This document shows positions 60,456-64,000 of a stretch of 64,000 bases of DNA, one piece after another. Position 1 is the stretch's first letter, and every line of letters begins with the position of its first letter. The position numbers and the translations under genes are program-made. The notes beneath the pieces are model-generated. The model was not told where the DNA came from and ran no database searches. It saw only the letters and a list, made by a program, of their open reading frames with translations. The stretch is from Cladobotryum mycophilum. Its lineage: Eukaryota; Ascomycota; Sordariomycetes; Hypocreales; Hypocreaceae. The stretch is taken from assembly GCA_036429605.1 (NCBI GenBank), contig JAVFKD010000010.1, forward strand, positions 248,001 to 312,000. The letters run 5' to 3'.

Positions 60456-61982
60456 TCAGTCCAAAAATAAATTACCGTACCCTGTTCTCTCCCCTCTTAA
60501 TACATCCACACACTCCGGCGCCTGATATCCATAAGTGCTCGTTAACCACTGGCCTTCATATGTAGGATATGGCACATCCTTCCACATCTTCTGGATCTTT
60601 CTAGCGCTCTTGAGGAACTTTTTGCGCACAACCCGATATTGTCGGCCAACCAGCTTACCATCCTTCTTCACAAACTTTCCGTCCACCAACACGTGTAGCA
60701 CATCACCAACGTTGGCATGGAGAATGACTGCCGCCACGGGGTCAACCCAGCCGAGCATCGAAGGTGATTCTTCCGCGTTCCAGACGACAAGATCGGCCTT
60801 GGCCCCGATTCGAATGACACCAAGATCAGGTCTTCGAACCGCAAGACCACCGGCACGAGTTGCAAGCAAGAATGCTTGGTTGACACTCATTGAGTTATAG
60901 GATGGGATGTGCCATTTGTCCAAAACATCCATGGAAAAGTGATATCGTGTCGACTGAAGCCAGATGCGTGCCTGGGTAAGAATGTCTGATGAATAAGTAA
61001 AATGCGTATCGACACCAAGGGCAGCTTGATCCTGAATAAAGTATGAGTGAGGATGACCATGTCCGTAGTGCATTTCTGACTCGGGAGTAATAGCGAGATA
61101 TTGGTTCGTTGAGCGCAAAAGCTCTGCGTCGCGTGCCGTAAAGAAGCTACCGTGGGAGAATACTATAGGAACTGTCCCATTGAGAAGACCGAATGACTGT
61201 AGATCGGCTGGGGAATTAATCAAGTCCCATGGTCCACCAAGGGCGTGTGTCGTCAATACCGATACGTTATATTCGCGAATCAACGTGGCGATTTTGTGCA
61301 CTTCGTCAACGTTTGGATCAGGTCCCCAAAAGTCGTAGGCAACACCAACTTCGGTAGGCGACTCCTTCAGCAGTTGCTTTCGATTCTGTGCGATTTCGCG
61401 AAAGTTTGGTATTTGATCCTCGACGGTGTAGTTTAACGAGGTGATGTTGTGAAATGTGTAGGCCCAAAAGACTCTTGCACCACTTTCAACGGAAGCGTTC
61501 AACCCGGCGTAAGCCGTGTCGTTGGACCAAGTATGAGAAGCATGATCGAGCAAGGTTGTGACACCACCATTCAGAGCCTCATACAGCCCGGCTAGCTGGC
61601 TGATATAAACATCTTCTGGAGTAAAGCTTGCAGCCGACGCATACTCGCCGAATCGTGCAAAGTATTCAGCCAGAGCTGTGTTTGAGCCAATCGTCTTAAA
61701 GACGGTTTGCCATCCATGGCGATGAGTGTCGATGAACCCTGGGGTAATAATCTGGTTGGAAACATCGATCAGTTGGGTTCTATAGGGTAAACTGCTCGGT
61801 TGCGCATCGGTGTTGATGGAAGCGATGCGATCGTCCGTCACCAGCAGGGAACCGTTTCGAATTATTTGCAGAGATTCGGTATCGTCGTTGAAGGCAACAA
61901 TTGTGCCTCCCCAGAGCAAAGTGGACGCTGCATCAGCTGCTGAAAGGCCAGCAGCCAAAGGAAGGAGGAATTTGGCATGCAT
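60456..61982 (-). CDS. Secreted amidohydrolase (cytosine-deaminase/chlorohydrolase-like)
   Basis: A single exon of 508 codons. The N-terminus MHAKFLLPLAAGLSAADA is a signal peptide. The metal-dependent hydrolase core has GFIDTHRHGW (His87 and His89), then LTTHALGG and VFSHGS with further metal or active-site histidines, and YSSDI with the usual aspartate. IGAKADLVVWNAE closes the composite beta domain typical of the superfamily. The HRHGW variant and secretion mark a fungal subgroup related to the AtzA/TrzN/SsnA chlorohydrolase and deaminase types. Several NxS/T sites fit an extracellular glycoprotein. The substrate, probably a cyclic amide or N-heterocycle, is unknown. Confidence 0.88.
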   Translation of the reverse strand: MHAKFLLPLAAGLSAADAASTLLWGGTIVAFNDDTESLQIIRNGSLLVTDDRIASINTDAQPSSLPYRTQLIDVSNQIITPGFIDTHRHGWQTVFKTIGSNTALAEYFARFGEYASAASFTPEDVYISQLAGLYEALNGGVTTLLDHASHTWSNDTAYAGLNASVESGARVFWAYTFHNITSLNYTVEDQIPNFREIAQNRKQLLKESPTEVGVAYDFWGPDPNVDEVHKIATLIREYNVSVLTTHALGGPWDLINSPADLQSFGLLNGTVPIVFSHGSFFTARDAELLRSTNQYLAITPESEMHYGHGHPHSYFIQDQAALGVDTHFTYSSDILTQARIWLQSTRYHFSMDVLDKWHIPSYNSMSVNQAFLLATRAGGLAVRRPDLGVIRIGAKADLVVWNAEESPSMLGWVDPVAAVILHANVGDVLHVLVDGKFVKKDGKLVGRQYRVVRKKFLKSARKIQKMWKDVPYPTYEGQWLTSTYGYQAPECVDVLRGERTGYGNLFLD

Positions 61983-63221
61983 GATTGGGTCAATTATGTA
62001 ACTGAGCAGGCTCCTGGGTGACTTCGAAATACATCAAATGCAATGGATACTTGAATATATAAGCTACAGTGTTATACCATTCTCCAACCTGCGTCAACCA
62101 TTTACACACAGGCGACTGTTGTTGCATGCCAACCTTGTATGTACAACACTATACTGGTGTTGGCTTATTCTTAGCTGACAAACAGCCTTCTTATGCTTAG
62201 AAACCGCCCTTCTAAATCGCAATAGGAGCAAGGAAGACACAATGAATGGCTAGTTGTGCATATGCACACCAGCCTGAATCGCCCACCGCCTAATTTTCCT
62301 TACATGAACGATTAAACCCTGAGGGTCAGCAAATAGCCTATAGAGAGTGCAGTTTGGGAAGTACAACCACAAAGACCCAATCATTTCAGCAGATTAAAGA
62401 GTAAGGTGTATTCTTCACCGGCAAAATAGGAATGGCATCCCGTGTTTTCCGTCATTATGCAGGCCCATAACCCTGTTTTTTGCGCTCGGCCGCCGCGTTC
62501 TTAGAATCTGTCTCAAGACAACCCCATGATCCCCCACTTCTTCGCGTCTCGCTTTTCGCTCTGCTAGCTATTGAGACCTCATGACGCCCTTGAATTCTCC
62601 TTCTAGCCGAGGAGCGTGGTTCCGTCTCCAAATCCGAGCTGAGGGATGGACTCCGCTGACAAGTTCAAACTGACACTCGAATGCCGATGACTAAACTCAC
62701 GAAAACTCCGAGATGAGGTTGGTTCTTCGCGGAATGTATGCGTGTGTCATCTGCTGAATAAAGAAAATGTGTAATCATGTAATGCGGCTAACCTGTATGT
62801 TGTCTGGATAATCGCGATGGATGTCTCTGCAGGTGGTGACCTAACCTACAGCTGAAGCCATCGACAGTTGGGTGGGAGATCTAAACATACAGGTATTGAC
62901 TCATAAGCTCTTGAACGCATACGATTTCAATGAAGATGACATATGATACACTTATTTACTAGCCTCGTATGAGTTCGTCGTCTCTAATTGTACTCTATGT
63001 TATTACCGTTGTTCTCGTTGTAGTTGATATCGATCCATGGATACCACTGGAAAGTCCGCCACAGAAGCGGGGCAGCGAGTCTCAAAGTATGACATGGATC
63101 CATTCCTTGGTTCTATTTTCCATCTCAATCCTCTCAAATTTACCTTCTCTAACCTTGAATGAATTCTTGTGACTCATCATCGAAGATCGAAGAAGACCTT
63201 GACACAGGTAACAGCAACAAG
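61983..63221. other. Divergent promoter region, no gene seen
   Basis: The 1.2 kb separates the amidohydrolase and DUF952 starts. ATATATA near 62053-62059 may serve the amidohydrolase. Nothing else recognised. Confidence 0.45.
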
Positions 63222-63643
63222 ATGGCGCCTGCACCAGACCCCCTACCAAACTATGTCTACAAGATCCTCAGTTCCCCCCGCCAGACCCCATCCCCACCAC
63301 GTTTCCCCCTCCGAGCTAGACAAGAAGGATGGCTTCATCCATCTCAGTAATGCGGATCAGGCAAGCGATCTACCTATGTATGCCAACGTCCAGCTGTATT
63401 TAATAACACGTCGGATAGGTTCCCAGGACAGCAGATGTCTTTTTTGCCGAATCCTCCAATTTCTGGCTCGTAAAGGTTGAGCTGCGGGGCATTGCACATC
63501 AGCGCATCGAGTGGGAGGGCGACGGATGCGTCCATCTGTATGGGAATTTCGGGGCGGACAACGTGATTTCTGTGTCAAGGTTTCAGAGAGTTGATGGCCA
63601 GAAGTGGAGCGAGACCCTGAGTAGTTCTGTGAGGTTGGAATAA
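63222..63643 (+). CDS. DUF952 family protein, frame broken at C runs
   Basis: The product matches the DUF952 pattern. NYVYKIL opens the domain, LDKKDGFIHLSNADQ carries its hallmark, VPRTADVFF follows, and CVHLYGNFGADNVISV ends it. Between YKIL and LDKKDG the frame changes. The stretch contains a run of six C (63274-63279) and one of five C (63305-63309), and no intron fits. After NADQ an intron with a GC donor (63361-63418, CAG|GCAAGC) joins the last part in frame. The expected product is about 120 residues. The family is small and cytosolic with unknown activity. An in-frame upstream ATG at 63159 is possible; I chose 63222 for its better context. Confidence 0.72.
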
Positions 63644-63699
63644 AGTCAGGAATTTGCTACTGTGCACTGCAAAGAACAGAAGATACGACTTTTTTTTAG

Positions 63700-64000
63700 T
63701 CAGAGTGCAGTGACTTGAAGCTTTGTATCATTAATGCTGTGGCCGCGGACAATCTCCTCGAGCAGGGCCTCCACCTTGAGTTTTCTTCCAAGAAACCCTT
63801 TTATGATATCACCCTCAGGCAAGCTTGAATCAAGTCGGAGAACATTTTCCTTGAACCTGTTGAGTCTGATGGGGTCTAAAGGATTATTCGCGAATACAGT
63901 TGCGTATAAGTCTGAAGCGTATGCTTGGGCACTGTGAAGGCCTCATTAGAAGAGAGATAACAGACAGTACTTGCGGCGTGCTCGGACTCACATGGGATAT
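63700..64000 (-). CDS. M3 family metallopeptidase (thimet oligopeptidase-like), 3' part
   Basis: Only the last exon (63700-63931), an intron (63932-63991) and nine bases of the previous exon lie in the window; the gene runs off the right edge. The visible tail reads AQAYASDLYATVFANNPLDP, then RFKENVLRLDSSLPEGDIIK and GFLGRKLKVEALLEEI. It matches the C-terminal pattern of M3 oligopeptidases, where a YxxDLYxxVF-like helix is followed by RxxxLxxGG..xxxxFLGR.P and a final hydrophobic helix. The zinc site HEFGH would lie outside. The LDSS in place of PGGS hints at a divergent member. Confidence 0.65.

Overview
The window reads as chromosomal DNA of a filamentous ascomycete. Nearly every gene is split by introns of about 50-70 bases with GT..AG ends and CTAAC-like branch sites. 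The gene families are Zn2Cys6 and bHLH regulators, fungal F-box proteins, DHA2 and sugar MFS carriers, secreted GH3 enzymes and a bicupin oxalate decarboxylase. The set of cell-wall enzymes would suit Hypocreales such as Trichoderma; that placement is inference, not proof.

Layout. 0-9 kb: a DHA2-type drug carrier (-), a decayed F-box gene (+) and a secreted oxalate decarboxylase (-). 9-11.5 kb: no gene seen. 11.5-15 kb: an acyl-protein-thioesterase/phospholipase-like hydrolase (-) and a fungal APH-type kinase with an HNH-like N-terminal part (+). 15-21 kb: a divergent pair of secreted carbohydrate-active genes, a beta-helix protein with a bulb-lectin tail (-) and a WSC-GH3 beta-xylosidase (+). 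The 1.5 kb between them holds GGC(A/T)3 motifs and a TATA box. 22-24 kb: an intron-bearing tRNA-Glu(CTC) and a short-chain dehydrogenase. 27-35 kb: an acyl-CoA-oxidase-like protein ending in a CAAX box (+), a GH3 beta-glucosidase (-) and a Zn2Cys6 factor (-). 35-38 kb: gene-poor, with a GMC-oxidoreductase scrap. 38-49 kb: two GNAT acetyltransferases, a sugar transporter, a transaldolase, a bHLH factor and a secreted or anchored DJ-1/PfpI protein.

50.5-57.4 kb is the most unusual part. It holds three neighbouring, intron-rich genes for helical, coiled-coil proteins. The first resembles subunit A of the bacterial alpha-xenorhabdolysin (Xax/Yax) pore-forming toxins. The second is a roughly 800-residue helical protein with a hydrophobic segment between coiled coils and a beta-rich tail. 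The third is a helical protein I do not recognise. A small secreted helical protein follows at 59.3 kb. I propose this as a candidate multi-component fungal pore-forming system. The last part carries a secreted amidohydrolase, a DUF952 protein and the 3' end of an M3 metallopeptidase gene.

Two cross-cutting signals affect annotation. Several otherwise intact genes lose frame exactly at C/G runs of five or six bases, at about 40.5, 53.5, 59.6 and 63.3 kb, which looks like homopolymer undercalling. Three introns use GC instead of GT donors. All exon coordinates below come from reading splice signals by eye.
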